Positions 1 to 6,101 of a DNA stretch of 18,200 bases are shown here, piece by piece (the first letter of the stretch is position 1; every line of letters begins with the position of its first letter). The DNA is taken from assembly GCA_051953655.1 (NCBI GenBank), contig JBQCIO010000101.1, positions 1 through 18,200 on the forward strand, read 5' to 3'. This stretch comes from JBQCHF01 sp051953655 (GTDB lineage Bacteria; Actinomycetota; Actinomycetes; Motilibacterales; Motilibacteraceae). A program made the position numbers and the translations under genes. The notes beneath the pieces are model-generated. The model ran no database searches, was not told where the DNA came from, and saw only the letters and a program-made list of their open reading frames with translations.

Positions 1-125
1 CCCCCCCCCACAACCCCCCCACCCGGCGGGGGGCCCCCCGCGGCCGCCGGGCCGGGGGGCCCGCCCCCCCCCCCCCCCCCCCCCCGGGGGGGCCCCCACC
101 CCCGGGGGGGGGGGGGGGCGCCCCT
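1..125. other. Low-complexity C/G homopolymer stretch at contig edge
   Basis: The first roughly 125 bases are almost only long runs of C and G with a few A and no normal codon structure. The change to ordinary sequence near 125-130 is abrupt. This looks like low-quality sequence at a contig end, not biology. The rpoC end of the window is degraded too. Nothing should be annotated here. Confidence 0.8.
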
Positions 126-254
126 CGCGCGTGTGGGCACCTCGTCCAGGGCGGCCTCGGTCCCAGCGCCGTCGACCGTGCAAGGGCGCAGCCGCCGGCC
201 GCCGACGCGACAGGATCTCCCAGGGCGCCTACGCGAGATCTGCGAGGGGCCGAT

Positions 255-284
255 TTGGCCGCCGCCCCCACCACCACGTACGCT
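255..284 (+). promoter_or_regulatory. Probable promoter of the rplJ-rplL operon
   Basis: A -35-like TTGGCC (255-260) lies 18 bases before a -10-like TACGCT (279-284), which fits the TANNNT pattern of actinobacterial housekeeping promoters. Transcription would start near 291 and give a leader of about 208 nt, consistent with a structured L10 leader. The -35 matches TTGACA at only four of six positions, so the call rests mainly on position and the -10. Confidence 0.45.
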
Positions 285-290
285 TCGTCG

Positions 291-498
291 AGCCACAGAC
301 CGCCGGTCGTCGTGCCCGCTCACGCGGATGCGACCGAAGGCCCCGCGAGCAGCGGGCGGCCCGCGCAGGTGACACGAGAGCAAGGCCCGCAGCCCGCTGC
401 GATCCTCCACGCCCCGTGCGCATCTGCGCCGGGGCGTTCGTCGTCTCCAGCTCCATGGGGCTTATCGCGTGCCGGCGCACCAGCGTCGAAGGAGTCCC
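291..498 (+). promoter_or_regulatory. L10-type ribosomal protein leader RNA
   Basis: This is the untranslated region between the putative start of transcription and rplJ. It contains a 9-bp long-range pairing of GCAGCGGGC (349-357) with GCCCGCTGC (392-400), followed at once by a stronger hairpin (410-436). A multi-helix element ahead of rplJ is the known site where L10 or the L10-L7/L12 complex binds its own mRNA and represses the operon in many bacteria. Assignment to the L10 leader family is from position and architecture. I could not run a covariance search. Confidence 0.6.
410..436 (+). terminator. Attenuator-like hairpin in the rplJ leader
   Basis: Arms CGCCCCG (410-416) and CGGGGCG (430-436) enclose a second paired segment GCGC/GCGC (418-421 with 426-429) around an ATCT loop, with one bulged T at 417. 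The next bases, TTCGTCGT, are only mildly T-rich. Its place after the L10-binding-like helix suggests premature termination or pausing controlled by L10, but a functional terminator is not proven. Confidence 0.5.
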
Positions 499-1194
499 AT
501 GGCGAGGCCCGACAAGGCAGCCGCGGTCGCCGAGCTCGCGGAGGAGTTCCGCAGCTCGACCGCCGCCGTGCTGACCGAGTACCGCGGGCTCACCGTGGCC
601 CAGCTCAAGCAGCTGCGCCGCTCGCTCGGTGAGCACACCTCCTACGCCGTGGTGAAGAACACGCTCACCAAGATCGCGGCCAAGGAGGCCGGCGTCGACG
701 CGCTCGACGACCTCCTCCAGGGCCCCTCGGCCATCGCCTTCATCAAGGGCGACCCGGTCGAGGCCGCCAAGGGTCTGCGTGACTTCGCCAAGGCCAACCC
801 GCTTCTGGTGATCAAGGGTGGCGTGCTCGAGGGCAAGGCCCTGAGCACGGCCGAGATCACCAGGCTCGCGGACCTCGAGTCGCGCGAGGTCCTCCTCGCC
901 AAGCTCGCGGGCGCGATGACGGCGTCGCTCTCCCAGGCGGCCGCCCTCTTCCAGGCCCCCCTCTCGCAGGCCGCTCGCGTCGTCGAGGCCCTGCGTCAGA
1001 AGGCCGAGGAAGACCCCAGCATCCTGCGTGGCGGTGCCGGTGCCGCTGCTGCTGCTCCCGCTGCGGAGTCGGCGGCTGCGGACGAGGCCGCCCAGCCCAC
1101 GGAGGAGACCGCGGCGGCCCCGGCCGACGCGGAGCCGGCCGCTGCCGCCGACGACGCCCCGGCGTCGGAGGAGTCCGCGACCACCGAGGGCTGA
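499..1194 (+). CDS. rplJ: 50S ribosomal protein L10
   Basis: L10 (uL10) is the base of the ribosomal stalk. It binds 23S rRNA with its N-terminal domain and carries L7/L12 dimers on its C-terminal helix. The product is 231 residues. The N-terminal domain (about 1-130) has the recognisable ALTEYRGLT-like region (here VLTEYRGLT, 24-32), the VVKNTL segment (51-56) and LLQGPSAIAF (72-81). The stalk-binding helix follows to about residue 175. The last 54 residues are an Ala/Glu/Pro-rich acidic tail, which makes the protein longer than the usual 165-180 residues. Start: ATG at 499 has AAGGAG just upstream (489-494). An in-frame ATG at 469 would add unrelated residues across the leader and is rejected. 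It is the first gene of an operon with rplL, 75 bases downstream. L10 probably represses the operon through the leader RNA (inference). Confidence 0.96.
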   Translation: MARPDKAAAVAELAEEFRSSTAAVLTEYRGLTVAQLKQLRRSLGEHTSYAVVKNTLTKIAAKEAGVDALDDLLQGPSAIAFIKGDPVEAAKGLRDFAKANPLLVIKGGVLEGKALSTAEITRLADLESREVLLAKLAGAMTASLSQAAALFQAPLSQAARVVEALRQKAEEDPSILRGGAGAAAAAPAAESAAADEAAQPTEETAAAPADAEPAAAADDAPASEESATTEG

Positions 1195-1220
1195 CCCGCC
1201 CGTCCCCACCCGACACACCC

Positions 1221-1246
1221 CCGCTCCGGCCGACTGGCCGGGGTGG
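1221..1246 (+). promoter_or_regulatory. Hairpin in the rplJ-rplL spacer
   Basis: The segment 1221-1231 pairs with 1236-1246 over 11 bp, including two G-U pairs, around a GACT loop. It ends 7 bases before the rplL ribosome-binding site AGGAAGG (1254-1260) and leaves that site free. It could stabilise or mark a processing point for the rplL message. L7/L12 is needed in several copies per L10. The function is inference. Confidence 0.45.
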
Positions 1247-1269
1247 ACCGTCCAGGAAGGACCGCCACC

Positions 1270-1659
1270 ATGGCGAAGCTCAGCACCGACGAGCTGCTCG
1301 ACGCGTTCAAGGAGATGTCCCTCCTCGAGCTCAGCGAGTTCGTCAAGCAGTTCGAGGAGACCTTCGGCGTCACCGCCGCCGCCCCCATGGCCATGGCCGT
1401 CGCCCCCGGCGCCCCCGCCGGTGGCGAGGCCGAGGCCGCCGCCGAGCAGGACGAGTTCGACGTCATCCTCGAGGACGCCGGCGACAAGAAGATCCAGGTC
1501 ATCAAGGAGGTCCGCGGCCTCACCAGCCTCGGTCTCAAGGAGGCCAAGGACCTCGTCGACGGCACCCCCAAGGCCGTGCTCGAGAAGGTCAACAAGGAGA
1601 CCGCGGACAAGGCCAAGGCTGCCCTCGAGGGCGCCGGCGCCAAGGTGACCGTCAAGTAA
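1270..1659 (+). CDS. rplL: 50S ribosomal protein L7/L12
   Basis: L7/L12 (bL12) forms dimers on the L10 stalk, where it recruits translational GTPases and stimulates their activity. The 129-residue product has the normal length and layout: an N-terminal dimerisation and L10-binding domain (about 1-32, with LLDAFKEMSLLELSEFVKQF), an Ala/Pro/Gly-rich hinge (about 35-55) and the globular C-terminal domain (about 58-129). That domain includes KIQVIKEVR and GLKEAKDLVDGTPK, which holds the conserved factor-binding surface. Start: ATG at 1270 with a strong AGGAAGG site (1254-1260) nine bases upstream. An upstream ATG at 1243 has no suitable site and would add unrelated residues. It is the second and last gene of the L10 operon, closed by a strong hairpin at 1701-1740. 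Confidence 0.98.
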   Translation: MAKLSTDELLDAFKEMSLLELSEFVKQFEETFGVTAAAPMAMAVAPGAPAGGEAEAAAEQDEFDVILEDAGDKKIQVIKEVRGLTSLGLKEAKDLVDGTPKAVLEKVNKETADKAKAALEGAGAKVTVK

Positions 1660-1700
1660 GGACGGCGCCCCCCGCGCTCACCCTGCTCCATCTGCTCCAC

Positions 1701-1740
1701 CGCCGAGGGCGGCTCCCCATCCGGGGGGCCGCCCTCGGCG
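1701..1740 (+). terminator. Strong hairpin terminator after rplL
   Basis: CGCCGAGGGCGGC (1701-1713) pairs perfectly with GCCGCCCTCGGCG (1728-1740). The pairing continues inward through TCCCC/GGGGG to an ATCC tetraloop, giving an 18-bp stem with one G-U pair. There is no T tract, which is usual for hairpin terminators in high-GC actinobacteria. It starts 42 bases after the rplL stop codon and would separate the L10 operon from the mce operon. Confidence 0.8.
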
Positions 1741-1770
1741 CGTCCGCGTCTGCCGCCCCGCCGAGCCTCC

Positions 1771-1864
1771 TCGGAACGATCACGTGGACGCGATCCCTCC
1801 ATGGTTACCGCGACAGATCTGGCGCGGTGACCACGGATCGATCACGGGGACGTGATCGTTCCGA
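1771..1864. promoter_or_regulatory. 94-bp nested dyad upstream of the mce operon
   Basis: Outer arms of 15 bp match perfectly: TCGGAACGATCACGT (1771-1785) and ACGTGATCGTTCCGA (1850-1864). A second dyad, GGTTACCGCG (1803-1812) with CGCGGTGACC (1823-1832), has the same centre (1817.5), and the centre itself is CAGATCTG (1814-1821). Counted by eye, 38 of 47 opposing positions over the whole element are complementary. It lies 174-267 bases upstream of the mkl start, after the rplL terminator. An extended operator for dimeric or tetrameric repressors is the likeliest role. A very long RNA hairpin is the alternative. No regulator gene lies in the window. Confidence 0.6.
1777..1858. repeat. Two related 20-bp operator-like palindromes
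   Basis: CGATCACGGGGACGTGATCG (1839-1858) is a palindrome with perfect 8-bp arms and a 4-base spacer. A near copy at 1777-1796 (CGATCACGTGGACGCGATCC) matches it at 16 or 17 of 20 positions in the same orientation and keeps six of eight arm pairs. The centres are 62 bp apart, close to six helical turns. This spacing and symmetry suit two dimers of one regulator on the same face of DNA. The regulator is unknown. Confidence 0.55.
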
Positions 1865-2037
1865 CCGGCGCCCGACGACGCCGTCCGGGCACGACCCGCC
1901 GACGCCTGGCGAGCGCACCCTGTGAGCGCCGTCACGAGAAGGGCGTAACCCCTCCGCCACCCGCTCGTTGGGCACGGCACCAGACCGCGAGGACCGCGGG
2001 CGGCCGGTCCGAGCCGGGGCGGAAGGGGTGCGACGAC

Positions 2038-3066
2038 GTGGGCGTCGAGATCAGGGTCGACGGGCTGACCAAGTCCTTCGGTCGGCAGGTCATCTGGCAG
2101 GACGTCACGCTCACCCTGCCCGCGGGCGAGATCTCGGTGATGCTCGGGCCGTCCGGGACCGGCAAGTCGGTCTTCCTCAAGACCCTGGTGGGCCTGCTCA
2201 AGCCCGACCGCGGCTCGATCGTCATCGAGGGCAGGGACCTGGTCCGCCTCCGGGAGGCCGACCTGTACGAGGTGCGCAAGCTCTTCGGCGTCCTGTTCCA
2301 GGACGGGGCCCTGTTCGGGTCGATGAACCTCTTCGACAACATCGCGTTCCCGCTGCGCGAGCACACCCGCAAGAACGAGCGGCAGATCAAGGACATCGTC
2401 CTGGAGAAGATGGAGATGGTCGGTCTCCTCGGCTCCGAGGGCAAGCTGCCCGGGGAGATCTCCGGCGGCATGCGCAAGCGGGCCGGCCTGGCCCGGGCGC
2501 TGGTGCTCGACCCCGAGATCATCCTCTTCGACGAGCCGGACTCGGGCCTGGACCCGGTGCGCACGGCCTACCTCAACCAGCTCATCGTCGACCTCAACGC
2601 CCAGATCAAGGCGACGTTCCTCATCGTCACGCACGACATCAACACCGCGCGCACGGTGCCGGACAACATCGGCCTGCTCTACCACCGGCACCTGGCCATG
2701 TTCGGGCCGCGCGAGATGCTGCTGTCCAGCGAGGAACCGGTGGTGCGGCAGTTCCTCAACGCCCAGCGGCAGGGCCCCATCGGCATGGCCGAGGAGAAGG
2801 ACGCCGACGAGCTGGCCGCGGAGATGGCGGCGTTCGGCGACCTGCCGCCGCTGCCGCCCATCCCGGTGCAGCTGCAGCCCAGCGACGGCACCGTCCGCTC
2901 CACCCAGCGCGAGCCCGGCGCATGGTGCCGCGAGCACGGCGTGGTGCCGCCGCCCGGCTCCTTCCAGAGCACCGCCCCGCCAGCGCCTGCCGGCCCGGCC
3001 GCGGCGGCCGACGTCACCGAGCTGCACCCGGCGTGGTCCGGCTCCTCGCGGGGGGCGGCGTCGTGA
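2038..3066 (+). CDS. mkl: Mce lipid-transport ABC ATPase (Mkl/MlaF family)
   Basis: This is the cytoplasmic ATPase that powers an MCE-type lipid importer together with the two YrbE permeases. The 342-residue product has all ABC motifs: Walker A GPSGTGKS (37-44), Q-loop at Gln88 (LFQDGALF), signature ISGGMRKR (141-148), Walker B and D-loop ILFDEPDSGLDP (162-173), and the switch histidine in THD (198-200). SGGMRKR in place of the common SGGQ is characteristic of the MlaF/Mkl family. About 95 residues follow the ATPase core, including GPIGMAEEKDADE and PPIPVQLQPSDG, then a Pro/Ala-rich tail. Start: GTG at 2038 with GGAAGGGG (2021-2028) upstream. The open frame extends back to 1852 but would cross the dyad edge and has no matching site. 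It overlaps yrbEA by four bases. Confidence 0.93.
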   Translation: MGVEIRVDGLTKSFGRQVIWQDVTLTLPAGEISVMLGPSGTGKSVFLKTLVGLLKPDRGSIVIEGRDLVRLREADLYEVRKLFGVLFQDGALFGSMNLFDNIAFPLREHTRKNERQIKDIVLEKMEMVGLLGSEGKLPGEISGGMRKRAGLARALVLDPEIILFDEPDSGLDPVRTAYLNQLIVDLNAQIKATFLIVTHDINTARTVPDNIGLLYHRHLAMFGPREMLLSSEEPVVRQFLNAQRQGPIGMAEEKDADELAAEMAAFGDLPPLPPIPVQLQPSDGTVRSTQREPGAWCREHGVVPPPGSFQSTAPPAPAGPAAAADVTELHPAWSGSSRGAAS

Positions 3067-3845
3067 GCCTGCTGACCAGGCCGGTGACCGGCACGCTCAA
3101 GCAGAGCGGCAACCTGTTCGCGTTCATGCTCGACGTCGGCAGAGCGCTGCCGAAGCGACCCTTCCAGCTGGCTGAGTTCGTGCAGCAGGCCTGGTTCATC
3201 GCCTCGGTCACCATCCTGCCGACGGCGCTGGTGTCGATCCCGTTCGGCGCGGTCATCGCGCTGCAGCTCGGCGGCCTCACCCGCCAGCTCGGCGCGCAGT
3301 CGTTCACCGGCGCCGCCAGCGTGCTGGCCGTCATCCGCGAGGCCAGCCCCATCGTCACCGCGCTGCTCATCGCCGGCGCAGGTGGATCCGCCATCTGCGC
3401 GGACCTGGGCTCGCGCAAGATCCGGGACGAGATCGACGCGATGGAGGTGCTCGGCATCTCCCCGATCCAGCGCCTCGTCGTGCCCCGCGTCGGTGCCTGC
3501 ATGCTCGTCGGGGTCCTGCTCAACGGCCTCGTGTCCGTGGTCGGCGTCTGCGGCGGCTACTTCTTCAACGTGGTTCTGCAGGGCGGCACGCCCGGCGCCT
3601 ACATCGCGTCGTTCACCGCGCTGGCTCAGCTGCCTGACCTGTGGGCGGGTGAGCTCAAGGCGCTGGTCTTCGGGTTCCTCGCCGCGATCGTGGCCTCCTA
3701 CAAGGGACTCACCGCCGGCGGCGGCCCAAAGGGCGTCGGCGACGCCGTCAACCAGTCGGTGGTGATCACCTTCATGCTCCTGTTCGTCGCGAACTTCGTC
3801 ATGACGGCCGTGTACTTCCAGGTCGTCCCGCAGAAGCTGGGCTGA
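3063..3845 (+). CDS. yrbEA: MlaE/YrbE-type permease A of the Mce transporter
   Basis: This is an integral membrane permease of the MCE lipid transporter, expected to pair with YrbEB and to be driven by Mkl. The 260-residue length is normal. Several hydrophobic segments are visible, at about 44-70, 84-110, 143-172, 195-220 and 232-255. The family motif EIDAMEVLGI lies at 123-132, in the cytoplasmic coupling region that contacts the ATPase. GLTAGGGPKGVGDAVNQSVV near the C-terminus is also typical. Start: GTG at 3063 overlaps the mkl stop codon as GTGA. The open frame reaches far upstream only as an overlap with mkl and is not coding there. Translation is probably coupled to mkl, since no strong ribosome-binding site is evident. 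Confidence 0.93.
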   Translation: MSLLTRPVTGTLKQSGNLFAFMLDVGRALPKRPFQLAEFVQQAWFIASVTILPTALVSIPFGAVIALQLGGLTRQLGAQSFTGAASVLAVIREASPIVTALLIAGAGGSAICADLGSRKIRDEIDAMEVLGISPIQRLVVPRVGACMLVGVLLNGLVSVVGVCGGYFFNVVLQGGTPGAYIASFTALAQLPDLWAGELKALVFGFLAAIVASYKGLTAGGGPKGVGDAVNQSVVITFMLLFVANFVMTAVYFQVVPQKLG

Positions 3846-3849
3846 GCCG

Positions 3850-4755
3850 ATGGCCACCGACACCACTCCCACCCCGCCGGTGCACGTCGAGGACCGGGTG
3901 CGCGACAAGGCCGCGCCGAGCCGCATCCAGGCGTCCCTGGTCCGCAACGTCACTCGTCCCCTGGCGGGACTGGACGGCATGGGCCGCCAGCTGCAGTTCT
4001 ACGTGCGCAGTCTGGGCTGGACCGGACGCACGATCCGCCGCTACAAGAAGGAGGTCCTGCGCCTGCTCGCCGAGGTGAGCCTGGGCACCGGGGCGCTCTC
4101 CGTGGTCGGCGGAACGGTCGGCGTCATCGCCTTCCTGGCGTTCTTCACCGGCACCGAGGTGGGGCTGCAGGGCTACTCCGCGCTCAACCAGCTCGGCACG
4201 GCGAACTTCACCGCGTTCCTCTCGGCCTACTTCAACACCCGCGAGATCGCCCCGCTGGTGGCCGGCCTGGCGATGGCCGCCACGGTGGGCTGCGGCTTCA
4301 CCGCCCAGCTGGGGGCCATGCGCATCTCGGAGGAGATCGACGCGCTCGAGGTGATGGGCCTGCCCAGCCTGCCGTTCCTGGTCACCACCCGGATGATCGC
4401 CGGCTTCGTCGCGGTCATCCCGCTCTACGTCATCGGTCTGCTCTCGTCCTACGTCGCCGCTCGCACCATCGCGACGTTCTACTACGGTCAGTCGACCGGC
4501 ACCTACGACCTCTACTTCAACCAGTACCTGCCACCCACCGACGTCCTGTGGTCGTTCGGCAAGGTGATCGTCTTCGCCGTCGTCATCATCCTGATCCACT
4601 GCTACTACGGCTACACCGCGAGCGGCGGCCCGGCCGGCGTCGGCGTGGCGGTCGGCAAGGCGGTGCGCACCAGCATCGTGGCGATCAACGTCGTCGACTT
4701 CTTCCTCAGCCTGGCGATCTGGGGGGCCACCACGACCGTGCGGATCGCGGGGTAG
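3850..4755 (+). CDS. yrbEB: MlaE/YrbE-type permease B of the Mce transporter
   Basis: This is the second permease subunit and the partner of YrbEA. The 301-residue product is longer because of an N-terminal cytoplasmic extension of about 70 residues, rich in Pro and charged residues. The amphipathic helix and membrane core of the family follow. The coupling motif EEIDALEVMGL lies at 161-171, and GYTASGGPAGVGVAVGKAVR precedes the last membrane segment. Start: ATG at 3850, four bases after the yrbEA stop. There is no convincing ribosome-binding site between them, so translational coupling is likely. A paired A/B permease is the rule in actinobacterial mce operons, unlike the single MlaE of Gram-negative Mla systems. 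Confidence 0.93.
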   Translation: MATDTTPTPPVHVEDRVRDKAAPSRIQASLVRNVTRPLAGLDGMGRQLQFYVRSLGWTGRTIRRYKKEVLRLLAEVSLGTGALSVVGGTVGVIAFLAFFTGTEVGLQGYSALNQLGTANFTAFLSAYFNTREIAPLVAGLAMAATVGCGFTAQLGAMRISEEIDALEVMGLPSLPFLVTTRMIAGFVAVIPLYVIGLLSSYVAARTIATFYYGQSTGTYDLYFNQYLPPTDVLWSFGKVIVFAVVIILIHCYYGYTASGGPAGVGVAVGKAVRTSIVAINVVDFFLSLAIWGATTTVRIAG

Positions 4756-4760
4756 CCGTC

Positions 4761-6101
4761 GTGCACATGCGCGCGCAGACCACCCGCATCCAGCAGGGCA
4801 CCAGCACGGCCACCCTGCGGCTCTACGGCGTCGTCTTCCTGATCGTCGTGGCCCTGCTGCTCGGCCTGTCCGTGGCGGTCTACGAGAAGGTGTTCACCCC
4901 GGTGGTGATGGTGACGCTGCAGGCCGATCACGTCGGCAACCAGCTCGCCCCGCCGGCCGACGTCAAGCTGTGCGGCATCCTCGTGGGCGAGGTCCGCAAG
5001 GTCAGCACGGACGGCCACGGCGCGCGCGTGGAGCTCGCGCTCGACCCGGACAGCGTCGGTCTCATCCCGGAGAACGTGCAGGCGCGGCTGCTGCCCAAGA
5101 CGCTCTTCGGGGAGAAGTTCGTCGACCTGGTGATCCCGGCGCACCCCTCGTCGCGCAGCCTGCACGCCGGCGACGTCATCCCGCAGGACCGCACGAAGAC
5201 CGCGCTGGAGCTGGAGAAGGTCTTCGACGACCTGCTGCCCCTGCTGCGCACCCTCGACCCGCCCAAGCTCAACGCCACCTTGGGTGCCCTCGCCACCGCG
5301 CTCGAGGGCAGGGGGGACGAGCTCGGTGAAAACCTGGTGCGCGTCGACCGCTACCTCGCCCGGTTCAACCCCCAGCTGCCCACGCTGGACGCCGACATCA
5401 ACCGGCTGGCCGACGTCGCGAGCACCTACGCCGACGCCGCGCCCGACCTGCTGCGCATGGTCCGCGACCTGTCGGTCACCAGCCGGACCGTCGTCGAGAA
5501 GCAGCAGGCGATCTCCACCCTGCTCGAGGGGACCGCCGGTCTCGCGGACAGCACCCGGGACCTGGTGGCCACCAACAGCGACCGGATCGTGCGGGTGGCG
5601 AGCACCGCTCGCCCCACGCTCTCGCCGCTCGCCACCTACGCCCCCGAGTTCCCCTGCTTCCTGCAGGGGCTGGCGAACTGGTCGCCCCGAGCGGAGGAGA
5701 TCTTCGCGAACAACCGGCTGCACATCACTCTCGAGGTCGTCACACCGCGGCCGGCCTACCAGTCGGACGAGAAGCTGCAGTACGTCGCCCACGACGGTCC
5801 GAGCTGCCGCGGCCTGCCGAACCCGCCGGTGCCCGACCCCGGCTACGACGTCGCCGACGGCTCCCACGGCAACGTGCCGGGGCAACGAGTCAGCCGCGGC
5901 ACGACCGCGAACTCGGGCCGCGTCCTGCCCTCCGCCCTCGTGGACGGCAGCACGATCGGCGCGACCGGCGACGCCGCGGAGAAGGCCCTGCTCGACCGGG
6001 TGGTGGCCCCGGTGACCGACAGCGCGCCGGGCTCGCTCGGCGACCTGCCCACGCTGCTCTTCGGCCCGATGGCACGCGGGACGGTGGTGGACCTCCGATG
6101 A
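4761..6101 (+). CDS. mceA: Mce family protein MceA
   Basis: MceA is one of six MCE subunits thought to build a lipid-conducting assembly outside the cytoplasmic membrane. The 446-residue product has one N-terminal membrane anchor (about 21-40). An MCE (MlaD) domain follows (about 48-126), with LAPPADVKLCGILVGEVRKV and LLPKTLFGEKFVDL. A long helical region with heptad-like Leu spacing runs to about residue 300. The MceA-type C-terminal domain contains YAPEFPCFLQGL and AYQSDEKLQYVAHDGPSCRG. Start: GTG at 4761 lies eight bases after a weak GGGG. An in-frame ATG at 4767 is an equal alternative and changes only two residues. The open frame back to 4548 overlaps yrbEB and is not coding. It overlaps mceB by four bases (ATGA). 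Confidence 0.93.
   Translation: MHMRAQTTRIQQGTSTATLRLYGVVFLIVVALLLGLSVAVYEKVFTPVVMVTLQADHVGNQLAPPADVKLCGILVGEVRKVSTDGHGARVELALDPDSVGLIPENVQARLLPKTLFGEKFVDLVIPAHPSSRSLHAGDVIPQDRTKTALELEKVFDDLLPLLRTLDPPKLNATLGALATALEGRGDELGENLVRVDRYLARFNPQLPTLDADINRLADVASTYADAAPDLLRMVRDLSVTSRTVVEKQQAISTLLEGTAGLADSTRDLVATNSDRIVRVASTARPTLSPLATYAPEFPCFLQGLANWSPRAEEIFANNRLHITLEVVTPRPAYQSDEKLQYVAHDGPSCRGLPNPPVPDPGYDVADGSHGNVPGQRVSRGTTANSGRVLPSALVDGSTIGATGDAAEKALLDRVVAPVTDSAPGSLGDLPTLLFGPMARGTVVDLR

Noticed and set aside
131..574. Open frames across the rplJ leader
   Set aside because: Arg/Pro-rich products, no ribosome-binding sites, and the region matches a structured leader RNA.
1780..3027. Long - strand open frame opposite mkl
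   Set aside because: No domain or credible start, residue use typical of the antisense frame of GC-rich coding DNA, and it crosses the mce upstream dyad.
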